The notes under the pieces: generated by a model
Databases searched by the model: none
What the model saw: the letters and a program-made list of their open reading frames with translations, nothing else
Told to the model about the DNA's origin: nothing
In this document: positions 5,959-5,994 of the stretch, in pieces
How positions within the stretch are numbered: position 1 is the first letter of the stretch
How the letters are laid out: every line of letters starts with the position of its first letter
Program-made: the position numbers and the translations under genes
NCBI GenBank assembly: GCA_028691435.1
Contig: JAQUZG010000036.1
Coordinates: 1-5,994, forward strand
Direction: 5' to 3'
DNA from: Candidatus Iainarchaeum sp.
GTDB lineage: Archaea; Iainarchaeota; Iainarchaeia; Iainarchaeales; JAAZKV01
DNA length: 5,994 bases

Positions 5959-5990
5959 GAGAGTAACTACACTGGTAATATTATACTCTC
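5959..5990. repeat. Inverted repeat (7-bp arms) upstream of the integrase
   Basis: GAGAGTA at 5959-5965 and TACTCTC at 5984-5990 are exact inverted arms around an 18-base AT-rich spacer. The right arm belongs to the terminal direct repeat. A recombination site, a promoter-proximal operator or chance pairing are all possible; the sequence does not decide. Confidence 0.4.
5970..5977. repeat. CACTGGTA, inverted partner of TACCAGTG at 22-29
   Basis: CACTGGTA near the right edge is the exact reverse complement of TACCAGTG at 22-29 near the left edge. If the two ends are neighbours in a circular molecule, these arms would flank the TACTCTCGCCG repeat as an 8-bp inverted repeat. In a linear molecule they would be short subterminal inverted repeats. 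Confidence 0.35.
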
Positions 5991-5994
5991 GCCG
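5984..5994. repeat. Terminal direct repeat, right copy (TACTCTCGCCG)
   Basis: This is the right-hand copy of the eleven-base sequence that opens the window, in the same orientation. It also supplies the right arm of the GAGAGTA/TACTCTC inverted repeat. Confidence 0.7.

Noticed and set aside
5975..5983. GTAATATTA, whose complement TAATATTAC is the CRESS-DNA virus origin nonanucleotide, in the loop of a 7-bp inverted repeat.
   Set aside because: In DNA this AT-rich about one such match per 6 kb on either strand is close to chance expectation, the loop is too long, and no Rep gene is present.

Overview
This is a very AT-rich window (clearly below 35% G+C by eye) that most resembles an archaeal genome, probably a small-genome DPANN-type lineage such as Woesearchaeota. 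That lineage is an inference. The evidence is an archaeal-type NMN adenylyltransferase fold (GRFQPTHIGH), class II HMG-CoA reductases, remains of an archaeal-type tyrosine integrase, Shine-Dalgarno sites matching a CACCTC anti-SD, and a TTTATAAA box placed exactly where a leaderless archaeal transcript would need it. Intact genes end in TAA or TAG and use TGG for Trp, so the standard code applies.

Layout. 1-348: an unrecognised open frame on +, entering from the left edge. 329-1823 (minus): a two-gene unit, an NMNAT-like nucleotidyltransferase followed after 10 bp by an RlmN/Cfr-like radical SAM protein that lacks the resolving cysteine position. 1864-2775 (+): divergent from that unit across only 40 bp, a second radical SAM protein whose C-terminal half recalls viperin-like enzymes. 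2781-5263 (minus), convergent with it: two tandem class II HMG-CoA reductase paralogues, 11 bp apart. The upstream copy looks fully competent. The downstream copy keeps the substrate and dimer motifs but has Asp for the catalytic His, lacks the C-terminal flap, and has a degraded cofactor domain. 5264-5994: a graveyard region with no intact gene. It holds a fragment of a class I methyltransferase (+) abutting a wrecked tyrosine integrase (minus) that carries one frameshift, one TGA at an expected Trp, and no catalytic domain.

How the genes may work together. HMG-CoA reductase makes mevalonate for archaeal isoprenoid lipids. The paralogue pair invites the idea of a heteromeric or regulated reductase. 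The two radical SAM proteins and the nucleotidyltransferase lie back to back and could share a nucleotide- or RNA-modifying role, but only their proximity suggests this.

The first and last 11 bases of the window are identical (TACTCTCGCCG). Short inverted repeats also lie next to both ends. This suggests a circular or redundant contig, or two copies of one repeat at the edges. The best leads are the asymmetric HMG-CoA reductase pair and the radical SAM/nucleotidyltransferase cluster.
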